Numbered from the stretch's first letter, positions 11,311 through 24,319 are shown. The stretch is 64,000 nt of DNA from Flammulina velutipes (GCA_011800155.1 CM022368.1:62001-126000); one strand, 5' to 3'. A program made the numbers and translations. The notes: a model not told the origin generated them from the sequence alone.

Positions 11311-14300
11311 TCAAGTGCTCAGTCTGTTATCCCAGTATGCCAAGTTTTGACGTCTCGTTCTAGCCGCAATATCGAAGTCTTCCGCCGCCTTCATGTTGCG
11401 ACGGGTGGCAGTTTTATGACTTCCCGTGCTGACGCGTCCACCGCCTGCCAATCCTGCGGTTCGACCTCCCCGTCCTTTTCGCCCTCTCGATCCTCGACCT
11501 CTTCTACCACCGCGCCCATTGTCGGGCGGATCGTTGCCATCTACGTCTTGATCCCCATCGTGGTCGTTACCCCCGTCGCCCCCTTCTTGGCCACCACGTT
11601 GGCCTGCGCGTTGACGTTCGTAGTGTCTTTGCCAGAAACCAAAACGGCCTCTTTGAGAGACCTCACCTAAGCCATCCCTATTTGGAGCCGATCTATTGCT
11701 CGGGGTTCCTTCTGGATCAATAAAATCTTCCGGAGGTTTAAATGCTCCTAGGCCAGGAAGCATCGTCCCATGAAGGTGGCTGGAATTAAAGGACCTGTCA
11801 CAAGTCAACGATCGACCCCGCAACGTTTACTGCACACAGACCAGCAAAAATTGGGGCGTGTGCGCCAGTAGTATCCCCAACTAGGTTGACAAAATGACCA
11901 GTCGCGCTCCTCTCGACTGCCCCACCATCGAAGTTGACAACATAAGCCCCACCCCACGTCGTCATCCGCATGCTGAGGAACACAGTATGATTGGCAGCGG
12001 TAAAGGTTGTGGCCGGATATGCCTAAGCGGTCGGCGCGTTCGGACGCCTTAAGCATCTGGGCGTGCATTGGGGCAGCCACAAAATTACAAACTGACATGA
12101 GGATGGACTGGGTCTAAAATAAGGGTTTGACATATTGACGCCTGCGTGAATTAACGAAACTTACCAAAGCGTAGTCTAGGGCTCTTCGACGCCCCTCCGG
12201 AGTTTCTACCTGGAGAGGAAGGTACGCTTGATACGTGTCTCCCCTCGCGCCTCCCGTTGCACTTCTCGAGCCGACCGCAGTCATGCCTGAGCTCTTGCCA
12301 ATCTGAAACTTCTGTAGCTTCGCACTGCGCTGTATATCGCTTTCATCTAGTGCTACTCGATAAATTGAAGTGACAAGAGAGACAGACTTCTTACATTCAG
12401 AATGCGCTTCCTGCTGGATCATGTGGGCGTACACCTCCGGGTGGAAAGCGTTGAAGTGTCCCCAGTCGATCTGAAATTGTTCAGCATCTATTTAGAAATG
12501 AGCTCCCACAACGCACCACACGCCTGTAACCCACACAAACCGCTTTCGTCGAGTCTATCGGGTCTACTTCATATATAGGTATCTGGATTGAATTTGGTGG
12601 GCTGGGAGCGGGCTCCTCAGGAGAAATGACCGTTGGATCGGTCTGGCGGTAATGAGAATTTGCTCGTTTCGTTTTCTGTTTGTCTTTCTTGGTCCGCACG
12701 GGCGGTGGAGAGTAGGGGTGAGAATCCAGCGAGTCGTCCTCTGAACTGTCCGATATGTACCATATTAGGCGACCGCACCTTCGCAGTGTATCCTGGTCCA
12801 TGTCGAGCTCTTTCAAACCAAGCGATTTTGCGTCGTGTATTTTGATTTTCTGGAACCACAAGGTCAGCAATATAAACGGTAGAGAAGCATAGAAATATGA
12901 CTTCAGTCGAAGAGGCCAGTCTGTCCGGCGCCAAACTTATGCCATCTCCCGATTTTACCTCCGTGTTTATGCGCGAAGTGTAGAAAATCCGAGTACACTG
13001 TTGTTCTCGAGGAAGATGCACACAGTGCAAACAGCATTTCACCTGGGCTGAGTGAGACGGATACTCCTTCTGGCCAAGTGACTGACCTGGGCTTTCCGGT
13101 TTCGAGGGAAAGGAGTCCGGTTGCCATTGTCTCGCCATGCTTCTTCAGACAGTTCTCTGTCCTGCCTGAGAAACTGGTCCTGTACTTCTACCAGCCTGTG
13201 GTGCTCCTGGGTCTCCAAAAAGATTTGTGCGACGGTGTTTCCCTTTTCGCTCAGTCCCCTCCACGTGTCTACCTCTTCGTCTTTGGCGGATAGCAGCTCT
13301 TTCTTGAATAAAGAAAAGAATTTTTCCAGCGCAGTCAGGGACCACCCTATGTCGAAGACGCAGAACCCCTCGTCTTGAAAGGCCTGACCAACCCAACGCC
13401 AGGCGCGTACGAAGGTTAAAGCGCTTAGCGTGAAGTAAAGCACCTCCGGCACCACGACGTGTGGGAGTAGGAATGGTTTGTTAATGAGCTCACATATCAT
13501 CTTCCTAGCGGAAGATGCGTTCATTGTGAGACGATTCGTGGCGTTCTAATGTGACGGCCGTTCAGCGAGGGCCTTCACGGGCGTTGAGAAGATGCGCTTA
13601 CCAGTTGACGGATGGGCAGGAACAGAAGTTCCACTGGCTCCCATCCTTCTGACAGTGTGACGGGGGTCCAGTCCATCAGCAACCGGAGAAAGCGATCCTG
13701 TAAGCGCAAAAACTTGGCAAGTGCCTCGGTATGACGGTCTCCCTTTTTGCTGAGCGCCGAAAGGAAGGTGGGCTGGATCATTTGTCTCAAAACTGAGTAC
13801 AACTCTGATTGCTGGCAAGAAAGTGAGATAGCGGGCAGCGTTACTGAAACAGACGAACCTTGAGTGCTCCCGTCCACTCCTCTTCCGAGTGCTCTTGTAC
13901 TTTTAAACCCTTCATGCTCTGTAGTACTCTACCCAACACGCCCCGTGCTCCCGCTCTGTACGTGCGATCGTGGGGTTGCAGAAAAGAGTCGGTCCCTTTG
14001 GGAAGTGTGCCCAACGCGGTACGCAGATCGTCGGCGGAAGGCGGTCCACTCTGAAACTGTCCTTCAACAAAGGCTAGAGAACGCAACGTTTCACCCACCT
14101 TTGTCCCATAACGCAGGGTATTGACCCCAGGAAAGAGAGTGACCAGTGCACGAGTGTACACTTCACATTTCCCCAGCAGAGAAATTGTCGTACGGTCCAA
14201 TTCGTCGAGACTGAGCAGAGTTGCGTTCTCTGACGGAGACGAGAGAGGAGTCGCCATGGGCCTTTCGTAGAAGTCGTCTACGTCCGGAAGTTGACAAGCG

Positions 14301-14890
14301 TCCCATAGACTGTAGCTCTCCTCCTCGAGCCACATTTCCTCTATGTCTCGGAACGCGTTGACCTGAGTAGTTTGAGCGTGGGCCTGGATGGCCAAATGCT
14401 GACGGCAATGAGTTAATTTTTGAACCGCAGGAATAAAAGGAAACCCACTCTCTGCACCGCACTGTCCGAAAATTCTCTCAGCGCTGACAGTTTATCTTCC
14501 GGACCTTCTATGCCGTCGAGTATACGAAACAAGTAGATGAAAGAAAATAGCGTTAGCGCGTGCTCTACAGTGAGGCCGACGAGTTCTGCAGGAAGACGCA
14601 GTACTCTAAGAAACCAGAGACGCAGGTCCAGCGCCTGCGAAAACGTCAGAAAACGGAAAAATGGACGACACTTCGCCTACGTGATCCTCATTCTGAAAAT
14701 GAGTGATAAGTCTCTTCTGCATCGATGCGAACGTCCTCTTCGTGTACGACCTCCGAAGATGTATCTCCTCTCGGACGTCATCCGGAAGGGCGATATCCAG
14801 AGGTGGAAGAGTCAACAAATCAAGCGCGTCAAATGATAGAGAAGGAATGTCCAGCGGCTCTGAGCGCAGGAATTTGCTAGCGACCGACAT
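11311..14890 (-). CDS. 1016-aa hypothetical protein with an RGG-rich C-terminus, 11 exons
   Basis: Family not recognised. Exons on the minus strand: 14681-14890, 14449-14634, 13859-14398, 13602-13811, 13087-13545, 12902-13042, 12541-12849, 12165-12470, 12093-12113, 11838-12022 and 11311-11794. All junctions are in phase and sum to 1017 codons with stop, so the gene looks intact. Residues 1-480 are helical and acidic. A small Cys-rich segment (KCCLHCVHL) follows at about 535, then a Pro/Ser/Lys linker, a conserved-looking block (WGHFNAFHPEVYAHM, about 685), a hydrophobic stretch (TTFTAANHTVFLSMRMTT), and a Gly/Arg-rich tail (GRGGRRGRGSRGRKGRGG) that probably binds nucleic acid. The intron at 12471-12540 is the least certain. 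It is divergent from the Ulp1 protease gene 1.0 kb away, and both lie between the inverted arms. That setting suggests a mobile-element accessory protein, which is inference only. Confidence 0.7.
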
Positions 14891-15910
14891 GGCGAGGAGG
14901 GGAAGGAGAAACGATTTGTCAAAAGGTCGTCGGCAGATAATATCGTGAGCCCGCGTGACAATTTCGACGATACGTCAAAAGGACTCCGTAGACGAAAAGG
15001 CTCCGATCCTGCAAGCCGTTGAGGAACATTCAAATTCAGGCAATTTGAGACTTGCCTGGTGATTTTTTTTGACTATCGCTGAACGTTTGCGATAGGACAA
15101 CTCATTCGCTCGTAAGACGAACGATTCTCTCCGGAGCACGACCATGAGTCTAAGGCCTGGACGCGTCCCATGCGCAAAGAAGCGTCGACAGCCACGCGAA
15201 TCTATAGATCGAAGCAATACCTACAATGCGGTCAGTTGACGTGGGCTTGCAAGCAAACGTGCATGCCTCGTTGAGATAGCGTTCCGCAAGAATAAAGCCT
15301 CCGCAGAATGAACCGCGTGTTTACATGCGACCGCATCGACATAACCGTTACAGTAGAAGCGTCCTGTAGTTTACAGGCGCACATGTATAAGCTCCCTGTG
15401 GGAAACATACGCGTGTCAATGGGAAAGGCCGCCACGTAGACGGACTCCCCTACACCTTGGTGTTGTCCCGAAGCATGACCCGACCGAGCAAAATCGACAC
15501 GTAGAAGACTCTACTTTCGGTCCGATCGCCATGTGGTCTCGGCCCGTCGGCCCGTCGCCTCTTCCCTCAAGTTCATTCCTCGACCTTGCGATTGTAAGAC
15601 GCGCTGCTCAGCGATAGGGAGTGAAATCTCCAGTAAACGAGCTTCTTTTGACGCTCAAATAAGCTGCGTCTTTTATCAACACTCGGTGAATACTTAAACT
15701 AAGACGTCTGCATTCATAGCCTCCTTGCGCAAAATGTGGAAGGTACCGTATTTTATCAAGACGTCGTCTGTGTCGTGACCCGCGGAAAACGTAGCTCTTG
15801 GAACCCAAAAATCTACAAAGTAAGAATCTATCGGACGTCCGGCCGCTTCCAGGGTCATGTAGCAGCAAAGAGTTTACGTCGAAGACGCCTCCTTGTTCTC
15901 GTCCGCCGTC
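14891..15910. promoter_or_regulatory. 1.0 kb divergent intergenic region
   Basis: Separates the starts of the 1016-aa gene (minus, ATG at 14890) and the Ulp1 gene (plus, ATG at 15911). It should contain both promoters. Open frames within it are short and start with non-ATG codons. No clear TATA or repeated operator was found. Confidence 0.4.
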
Positions 15911-17246
15911 ATGTCGAAGAAAAGAGCACTCTCAGATGCCGGGGTTGTGTCAGACACCAAACGTTCACGCTGCGTTACACCGGAACTGGCAGGTGAGAGT
16001 GAGATATTGCGGGAAGCTTGCGTCTGATAGCATACAGTTTTGTCGGCCGACGAGCTGTACAAATCTCATGTCGTCGAGGTTAATACTTGGCCTGAGATAC
16101 AGCAACTGGCTCCAAACCTTTCCCTCTCCCAGCAACTTTGGATCCTCCAGGATAAAGCACGAGAATATTTTACAACCGATTTAACGCTATCAACGTACCT
16201 GCGACTGGAACGTCTGGAATCGTACCTGCAGCAATTCGATGCTCGAGGGAGCGACTGCGACGCTTCACGGCATCCTGATCTTCGAGCCGCTCTCGAAGTT
16301 GCGACTACCTTACCGATTACGCTGCAACAGTTGCGTTTCGATTTCGTTGAGCTCCAACCCAACCTTCTCCAAGACGCGATATCCTTTGCGAAGAATGCGC
16401 TTCCAGCTCGAGACGCGGAATTTTCTGTGGCAATGCGAAACGTCGCCCCTCATTTAAGTCGCTACGCCGAAGGCGTTTACCTGAACGACGAGATAATTAA
16501 CTTCCTGTTAGACGAGTGGACTGGGGAGGTTGACCCTGCGTTTAAAATGGTATCGTCCTGGTGGCCCACAACCTATCTCCTAGGGCACGATGGAAGGCCA
16601 ACTAAAAATGGCATACTGCGACTACAGGACAATATTCGCAAAGGCAAGAAAAAATCGATATTTGGTTTCAAGGTGAGGCGCCCATCGGGGAAATCCTCCG
16701 TGTACTTACTATATAGTAGGAAGTCGACGACCCGAGAACATGGGCGCGATTGTCTATGCCACTGCACAAAGACAAGAACCATTGGGTGGCATTGGTGGCC
16801 GACTTTGTGGAGAAGAAAATCATGGTCCTAGACAGCCTCGGTCGTGACGACGACTTCGAGCGCGAAATGTGTCAGGTGCCTCTATTCATTCCTACGATAA
16901 CTTACACTCACGAACGAATTAGAATTTCCGGGAGGTTCTGAACTTGGTCTGGAACAACAGTGGCATAAAAACGCCCCTTGTATTACTGCCGGTATACTCT
17001 ACAGTACGCTCCACAGATCACGACTTTTCCCTATGTTGACCTGCTTAAACTTGGTAGACCATGCGGCAAGCCAATCTCATCGACTGTGGGATACACCTAT
17101 TGGCTTGGATGGAATACCTCGCACAAGGAGGTCCACTTCCTGAAGAGGAAGCCCACGTTTTCCCTCAGAAAAACCTTCGCGCGTCGTGCAGAGGCTACCG
17201 CTTGTATTTCGCTCATCAGACGATGCGGTACTTGAAACTTGTATAG
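15911..17246 (+). CDS. Ulp1/C48-type cysteine protease, 376 aa
   Basis: SUMO-protease-like cysteine peptidase. Exons 15911-15992, 16038-16672, 16720-16875, 16923-16991 and 17058-17246 are in phase (377 codons with stop). The N-terminal two-fifths is helical without recognised domain. The catalytic domain starts at VYLNDEIINFLLDEW (about residue 183). The catalytic His lies in DKNHWVALV, the Asp in VLDSLGRDD, and the oxyanion Gln and nucleophile Cys in RQANLIDCGIHLL in the last exon, so all active-site residues are present. The start ATG opens a basic MSKKR sequence. In fungi, Ulp1-like proteases of this type are often carried by large DNA transposons, including KDZ elements. Position between inverted arms and pairing with the divergent 1016-aa gene fit that, but no transposase is seen here. 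Confidence 0.85.
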
Positions 17247-19490
17247 ATTCTTAGTGTTACGGTCAAAGGGTGTCAACTTTGAAATTCTCTACCAGATATC
17301 GGTGTCCCGAATCCAAAACGAATAAGTGTGGCGCGCATGCCGCAAACAAATGCAAAGTCGAGACCTCTTTCGAAGCTACCGCCACGGTCGATTTCTTGCA
17401 TGCTCCCTTCCCGTCTTTCACACAAAAATGCACTTGCATCGGCGCTAGGATCTCCTTCAGCGCGCTGCCGCTCGTAAAGAAAATATGTGCTCGAGGCGAC
17501 GACTAGACGAATGCCACACACCAGGGGGATGATACGGGTCGCTAATATAGGTACGCCACGCTGCCACGCTCTCTTCCTTCGTCAACACGTCCATTTTGCC
17601 CGTAGATATATCTTACAGTCTCCCAGTCGCCATGCCCGGTTCATTCCTTCTCGCCTTCGCTGCTCCAGCTCTCGCTTTCATCCTCTCTGCTCGAGGGGAG
17701 CATATAAAGACCTTTGCAGCGCCGACGGTGCAGCTTCCACTCGTACGGAGAGCTCTCGACGTCAGAGTCATCGGCCTATGACGCCACCTTGACCGTCTTC
17801 TGATATAAGTACTTGACTTCAACGACTTCGTCCTCCTTTGTTAGTCTTTATTCGCTAACCAAATTTGATAGACTCTTCCCCTTCGCCTGTCAATGTCATC
17901 TACCCAGGCCCGCTCCCTTGAGGCTTTATCCCCTCCACTAGGTTCGCATTTTTGTCGACGATGCACGGGCAGAGTTCTAATCACATATAGCTCCTACGAC
18001 GACGACGACGACGTATGGGCTTTGTCGCATCTTGGCGGGTAGTAATTGTCTGGGAGTACCATTCAAAATGCTGGACTGTAGTCCACAGGTCAGTACGTCC
18101 TTTTATGGAGGTCGTGCGACGTCTGACCTTATACCAGTGTCCTTTTACGATGGCAATTGTCATCTCAAAGACCCGTGACAGCGGCAAAACACCTGTAGCA
18201 CCCACAGTCTGCATCTACATACCCGCCTTTGCGTAACGACATCGATGTCCGAGCCTTGGCCTCGACATCTCGCACTACTACTACAGCTAAGATCTGCTAC
18301 TGGACAATAGCCGATGACCATATACTTAAACCCATGAATTCCGTCTCGTTGCCATTCGAATCACGATTTCCAACGTCGACATTGTGTGGCGCACACGGAG
18401 ACTGTGGCTTCGCTCGGACTTTGACTGAACGACGGAGGCACCTATAGATATAAGTGACTATGAAATGGCACTAAATCGTAGGAATAATAGAGAGTGAAGC
18501 ACTACAAAGAACTAGTGAGACGGCTGATGATGCACAGTACACTGAGTACAGTACAAATAAACAGGAGATGGGCGCCTCTACAAAGACAACTACGTAGGTG
18601 GCATTAGGATAATTATGGGCGTATAAAAGTAAGAAAAGAGCATGAGTCTACAATCGGTCTGATACCGCCATCTATTACTTCTCCAATATTTGAGGGCTCC
18701 CAGCTTTTAAATGTACTAGCAGTGACCCGTGAATCAAAATCTAAGCCATCCGAACCATTGACATGATTAGTCAGAGTACTAATGTTAGAAATCTCTGAGA
18801 ACCTGTATTTACGACGTTCCTTGGTCAAACAACTAATATTTTGGTGCAGGTGTGAAAGTCAAAAGCTACTTTTCAAATTGATTGTTTCCCTCACAGGCCC
18901 TCCGACCATCCCACAAAAGACAGACAGTGTCAGCCACTGCTAACTTTGTGACATGTGGCACCTCAAAGCAGTCCCGCACGCTCCAGCAACAATTGTCGAT
19001 GCCACCAGTGTGGCGCACAAATCCAGATCTGGTATGGATCGCAACCAACCAGGGTGCCAATGAGGCTTTGTGTGTCTTCGCAATCGGACCCATGGGATCA
19101 GAAATCTGGTCTTTTTAATATATAAGACTAGAAGTTACGCGTGAGACCGGGGAGCATCGAAGTGATGGAGGTTAACAAAAGGTTCTGAACTAGTTTTTAG
19201 CCAATCCAGAAACAGATTCTGACCCGCGGAGACAGTAAGTGACCTAAGGCTATAAAGCGAGCCCGACCCGTGTGCGTGAGCAATTGTGCCAGCGCCACGC
19301 AAGTAACTTGTGAATTGCCCCGCTATGGTCCTATGGAGGACGGTTTGAACAACGAAGAGAGCCAATGAGAATACAGAAAAGAGCCAATGAGGAGCGAGAG
19401 ATTGAGCCAATGAGAAGGGGGAAGAAGCAGGCCTCGAGGCCTTTGCCTTTTATAATAGTAGAAATATCGAGACATGGCAAGCGGTAACAA
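17247..19490. other. Intergenic region, no firm gene
   Basis: A 49-residue frame starting at ATG 17632 (MPGSFLLAFAAPALAFILSA) looks like a signal peptide, but I could not extend it past its stop at 17781 with credible exons. A (GAC)n tract lies at 17997-18013. Three copies of GAGCCAATGAG followed by a TATA-like site lie at 19359-19456. The rest shows nothing. Confidence 0.4.
19359..19456 (+). promoter_or_regulatory. Triple CCAAT repeat with TATA-like site
   Basis: GAGCCAATGAG occurs exactly at 19359-19369, 19381-19391 and 19404-19414, spaced 22 and 23 bases, and TTTATAAT follows near 19449. This resembles a CCAAT-box promoter reading rightwards, but no plus-strand gene follows it. Confidence 0.35.
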
Positions 19491-21119
19491 TTAAAATAAG
19501 TCTAGAAATAAGAGTCCGTAAGGGCACGAATGATCAATAAAACTGCATGACGGTGCGAGGATATGTACGACACGACTCTCCAAGCCTCCCCGTAAATCTC
19601 CCGAACACGTCTTCGCAAGACCAACAGGTTCCACATCCGAGCACGGCCGATATGACTTCAGATTTTTACTAACCTCATCAGTAAAGGTAGTGGGATCTGT
19701 ACCCAAAATGGCACACATCGCTTGGATCTCCTTGAGCGTGAAACCGCACGAAGTTGCGAATTCAGGACGGTTTGCCCACCACGGATCGATCAGTCCTGCT
19801 CCTCGCCAAACGTTTTCGATATCGGGATTGTCGGTTTCGCTGGATCCTAAGAGAAGACCGTGCGTTGCGTAGTATGGGCAAATGGCAGCCAAGGGCGAAA
19901 AGAGGTGTAGAGCCAAAAGATTTTGAACCTCATACGAGTTGTTGGATTCGATTTGCGGGTAATTGTAGTTATCGATGGCAAGGAAAATGCGGAAATGATA
20001 TTTATCTCGCATCCACACCTAACGGGTCGCGTGAGAGGAATGACAAGTCCAAGAGTACAGATCATACCTCGACGGCTGCTCTCATGTCAATCAAATCCAT
20101 TTCGTCCCGTATGTCTGGGTTTTCCAGGTAGTCAGGTGGCAAGTCCAGTAAATCTTCGTACTCTTCGCCGAAGGAGCGTAGAGTGTGGCTAAGAACGACC
20201 CGCAGCTCCATTTCGAACCCACGGGGAGAATCCATCACAATCGTTGCAAGGTCTAGATGCAGGACGAGCATCGACTCTCGGTAGGCGAGGAAGCTTCGAG
20301 CGCTGGAATCGAGCGCGGACCCAGTGTACAGTGAGGTATCATTGAAGACATCTGTAGAAGACGATTCAAGCTGTGCGTTGGCATCCACAAACCATGAAAT
20401 GGTGTCCAGCAATGCAGTCTTGCCGAACCCACGGGGGCGATGAATGGCTGGGAATGCAAAGGATGACGCCCCGCTCGGCTTGAAGAATTCTCGAATGAAA
20501 AGAGTTTTGTCAATCCAGAAAGCCCCAATATCTTGAGACGCTTGTATGAAACTGGCAGTAGAACGGGGAATAATCTGCAAACTAGTGAGATAACGTAGGG
20601 TACAATTTTGAGTATCGTACCTTTTGGTTATCCTTGCAAGTCTCGATTCGCTTCATCATTCCGAGACTAACAGTAGACATGATGACTGGAGTAGTGCCCT
20701 AGGAACCGGTAAGTGGAGGAGGGCAGTCAGACCGATTGAACGTACAGATGATGGCAATCCATGCGCGGAGTGCGATGTCGCAGGCAAATCGATCTGACTC
20801 TTCTTCACAGGTCGGCTGGGAGATGACTTCGGGGATGGCTGCGAAGTGGAGGCAGTGGATGTCGGAGAGGCAGGTGGAGTAGAACCTGTCCCAGACGACT
20901 CTTCAGAATCTAATGGGCGGAGTATGATGCATTAGATTCTCAGGATAACAGGTAGTACGTACCAGACGTGGAATCAAGCCCTGGCAACTTATGCAGCAAC
21001 GTTACGTTCAGTGAGTGAGGTTTGGCGTCGACCACGGGAGGTTCTTCGTCGTCGTCCTCTGAATCATACACGGGGAAGTCGTCCCACATAACATCTAATG
21101 TGTCTAAAGAGATGGACAT
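19491..21119 (-). CDS. AAA-ATPase-like protein (PF09820 type), 477 aa, C-terminally short
   Basis: Predicted ATPase of the family usually fused to a PD-(D/E)XK nuclease in fungi and bacteria. Minus-strand exons 20963-21119, 20746-20909, 20621-20698, 20068-20574 and 19491-20018 are in phase (478 codons with stop). Order: acidic N-terminus (MWDDFPVYDSEDDDEEPP), Ser/Pro linker, then MMKRIETCKDN, FWIDKTLFIREF, Walker A RPRGFGKTALLD (about residue 175), and a Walker B-like IFLAIDNYN. A GFTLKEIQAM segment follows, which in the family precedes the region linking to the nuclease. The expected YDGY motif and C-terminal nuclease are absent, because the frame ends after a short tail. An intron starting at GTTAGT (near 19675) may be missed. 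The gene is head-to-head with the related relic at 21.4-24.3 kb. Confidence 0.75.
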
Positions 21120-21372
21120 GGCGGTGTAGAGGCAAGCTGCAGTTGACGGAGTTGGGCGCAGTGGATTAAGAGCGGTTCAAATTGACTCAAGGTCATGTGA
21201 TCAATCTGTTCGGCCCAGGCCCTTGCCCCAGAACAACGAATCGGCCAATCGTTGGGGAGCTGTTAACATCTCTATTCAATGGCAATTGCGCACTGTCAGC
21301 GACCCACTTATACGTGCACGCACCTGGAGAAGGGTGCTTCTTTTCTCCCTATCCCAACCATGGGCTTTACCT

Positions 21373-24319
21373 ATGTTATCCAACGACACCACGTCGACAA
21401 CGCACCCCTCGTCCTCCAGGGCGGTGACAAACTTCTGGGTTCATTTCAAGAGCTAAGATCTGATATTCACCAAGCGCATTTTCGGTCCTGCCCCGCTGTC
21501 AAAATCGGTTGTTGTGACTGGGCGCCGCCAATTCATTGGGCCGTATGGGCCCTCGACGAGATACCGCAAACTGGGAAGAGCTATAAACCGTACATCATTT
21601 CCTCAGATGCGGATCTTCTTCACGCTCCCAGGGCTGGTCTTACGGTCCTCTACATCGACACCGCGGTTCCGCGACCCGCAGTCCAAGAGAAGCGACCCAA
21701 ACGCTCTCGTGAAGAGGCTGGCCTGGATGTCATATTGGAGCGTCACAAAAAGCGCAGCCTTCAGGAGTGCAAACTCGTACTGATCCAGCACGGCTCCACC
21801 AAGTTCTGGGTATCAGCTCTTCCCGATCGGGAACCTCTCGTTGACGGGGCGGTGCGTTGACATTGGTTAAACTGAAGATGGTCACGGTATTGATTTGTTG
21901 CTTTATCAGCTATGGTTTCCGATATGTGACTTGCAACAAGCATTGTCCACGCCAAACTGTGTATTCTTTGATCACTCGGCGGCGCTCTCCAGGCTTCAAG
22001 TTCTTTTTGCCTCCTCCAAAACCACTCCGACGCTCGCTTTCCTCCACTCCACGGACAGACACAGTCATCGCTTTTTGCAGACGTTATCTTGCACCTCAAT
22101 GACCGCAACAAACTTCCCGAATACAATAGAATGGTGAAACCTCTTGTCGCGGGCGCCGATTCACCGCTGCCCCATTCCGATTGTGTCGTTCTCCGATTTG
22201 ACTTCAAATCCTTTCCCAGCGGCATACTCAATACCGAGGGTCTGATAACACATATCCTATGCGTATACAAGAATGCGATGAGCGCTGTCTTACGTGATCA
22301 TCGTACTGTACTGGGGGAGCTCCTTCCCGCCTTCCGTGTTGCTTTACGTTCTACGAGCAATTTGGAAGAACTCATAAGGACAACGATGGTACATTTTCCA
22401 CTTTATTCACAAACCAACTGACCTTCATTCCCGTGTCAGACTATACTCAGATCGGCGTCAACGCGACTTGTCTGCTTATGCATGAACTACGACCTAGTAC
22501 CAAACGACGTATGGACCCGTCGATGCCTTCATCAAGAACACAGTAGTGACGTTCTGGAGACGGATGTTGTCACGACTATCTACGACCAATTCCTACTACC
22601 TTTCCACCCGTGGATACAGTGCGGCCTAATCCGTCAATTTGTACTCTTCGGGGCGCATTCCGCTGCGTATGAGACGTTGGTGTCCCGAGGAGTCCAATTC
22701 AAGTACTGTCATCTCAACGAGGAGAAAGACTTTGAAGGTCTATTCATGCTGGATCCAGAACACTTCTACAGCGTCCTCCGATACATCGCGGAACAGCGGA
22801 CGTCATCCACGGGCGAAGCTGCCGTAAAAAAAATCAAGAAAGTTGCCAATTCGCACTTGGGAGTATACAGGTCACCGCTGGTGACTCTTAGCGGCGAGGC
22901 ACCTGGCATGTACTTCAACCTTCGATGGTGTTTTGAGTTCCTGCGGCTTCAGAGCCTTCACAAGGGATGTACCATTGACGAGGCATGGAATCTCTTCATC
23001 TCGGAACAGGCACACAGACCTCTTCATCTCGCCGAAGCGTCAAGGCAGCTTATCTTTGACGTGTTATCCCGTATCAGCTCGAAGGACCGTGGACAGTGGT
23101 CTGATATGTTGGAAGGGACTCTGATGGCATCCGATTTGGTGGCGTTCCCTGTCAAACGACAAGATCTGAGCGATTCATTCCGCTTCCGTTATCAAGACTT
23201 ACCTCCTCCCATTCCCCTTCTACCTATCCCATCTGGTACCGTCGACCACACTGCCATACCTCTTCAGCCTAGGCAGGAACTTCGTATGTTCCCCTTGTTA
23301 CGCTACGTGTTTGAGTGTGGCCTTCTTCGACTCGGCCATTCTGTCAGATCTTTGCTTGACACCAATAATCAGCAAGACAAATCATTTGTTTTAGGCTTCC
23401 CAAACCGTCTCGTCCAGAAACAGGTGAGTATCCGAGCAATTGACTGGTCGACTAATGTCTGAAGCTGATGGATCCTACAGATGAAAGAATTGACCACCAA
23501 GCTTCTCCATCAACCCGCCTTTCCCATACCCTTCGCTCTGGACGACAAGGATATTGTCGCCGGGTTCGAACGAGTCTATCAGACGACTAAGGGTGTGAGG
23601 CCATGGACAGAGGTCGCCTTTGAGTCCGAGGCGAACTTCAGGATAAGGTCATCTTCGCTCTCAGCATCGCTGCCGCTATTCCCGGCCTTCCACGACATCT
23701 TTCCGAAATAAAGCTGGTCGGCGGCGACGGCTCGAAACGTGTCGACATCTCGAACACCCGCTGGTCGGTTGAACTAAAAATGGCCAACGCCAGAGCCATC
23801 ATAGGCGGGACGTATGGGAAACGTCTCGACAGTCCCGAACTAGTTCTCCAGGGCTTCAATTGGTGGATGAATGTCTTGCCCCTCGTGAAGAAGCCGCCAC
23901 CCGAATATTTCAATGATAGGCCGGCCAGATATGCCTCAGCTCTTCATACGCGCAAACAGTCCGACTTTCTCGACTGGAACAATGGGAATCCTCCCGTGCC
24001 AAAATGGGAGGATTTGTGGCTTCGATTTCCGGAAGAGGGAACACAGGGGTGGCGCTACGAACCTCTCAACGACCGGTTCATTCATGGCATTGAGCAGGTT
24101 CACACTTATCAGATCTACCTCGCGTATGGTCATACTGCTGCATCGCCGAGGCACCCTAGTATCCGCGAGGGAATTACAGACGAGAACATCACCTTTGTCC
24201 CTGACAGCACGGGTGAGCCAGTTTCTGCTTCGGTGTGGATGTGTGTTGCTTCTTGCTTCATTGTATGGTATCGACTGAGGGACATAATGGGTACACATCG
24301 GTTGAAGATAGTAGTTTAA
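21373..24319 (+). pseudogene. AAA-ATPase-like/PD-(D/E)XK nuclease gene, frameshifted
   Basis: The 3' half clearly belongs to the fungal AAA-ATPase-like plus PD-(D/E)XK group: TTIYDQFLLP, LIRQFVLFGAHSAA, RGVQFKYCHLNEEKDFEGLF, GMYFNLRWCFEFL in the long frame 22482-23423. Then comes intron 23424-23480 (57 bp) and a nuclease-like core KRVDISNTRWSVELKMA at about 23740-23785 with the D and E-x-K residues. A loss of one base near 23638-23648 breaks the frame between EANF and VIFALS. Upstream, 21373-21860 is one open frame (MGFTYVIQRHHVDNAP...) and 22090-22390 another, but they do not join cleanly to the rest and no Walker A was found. The frame may also be broken near 22450-22500. Either a pseudogene or a gene with a sequencing error. 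Confidence 0.6.

Noticed and set aside
17270..18447. Secreted protein gene starting at 17632
   Set aside because: A good signal-peptide-like start, but the frame stops after 49 codons and no splice chain restores a known secreted enzyme.
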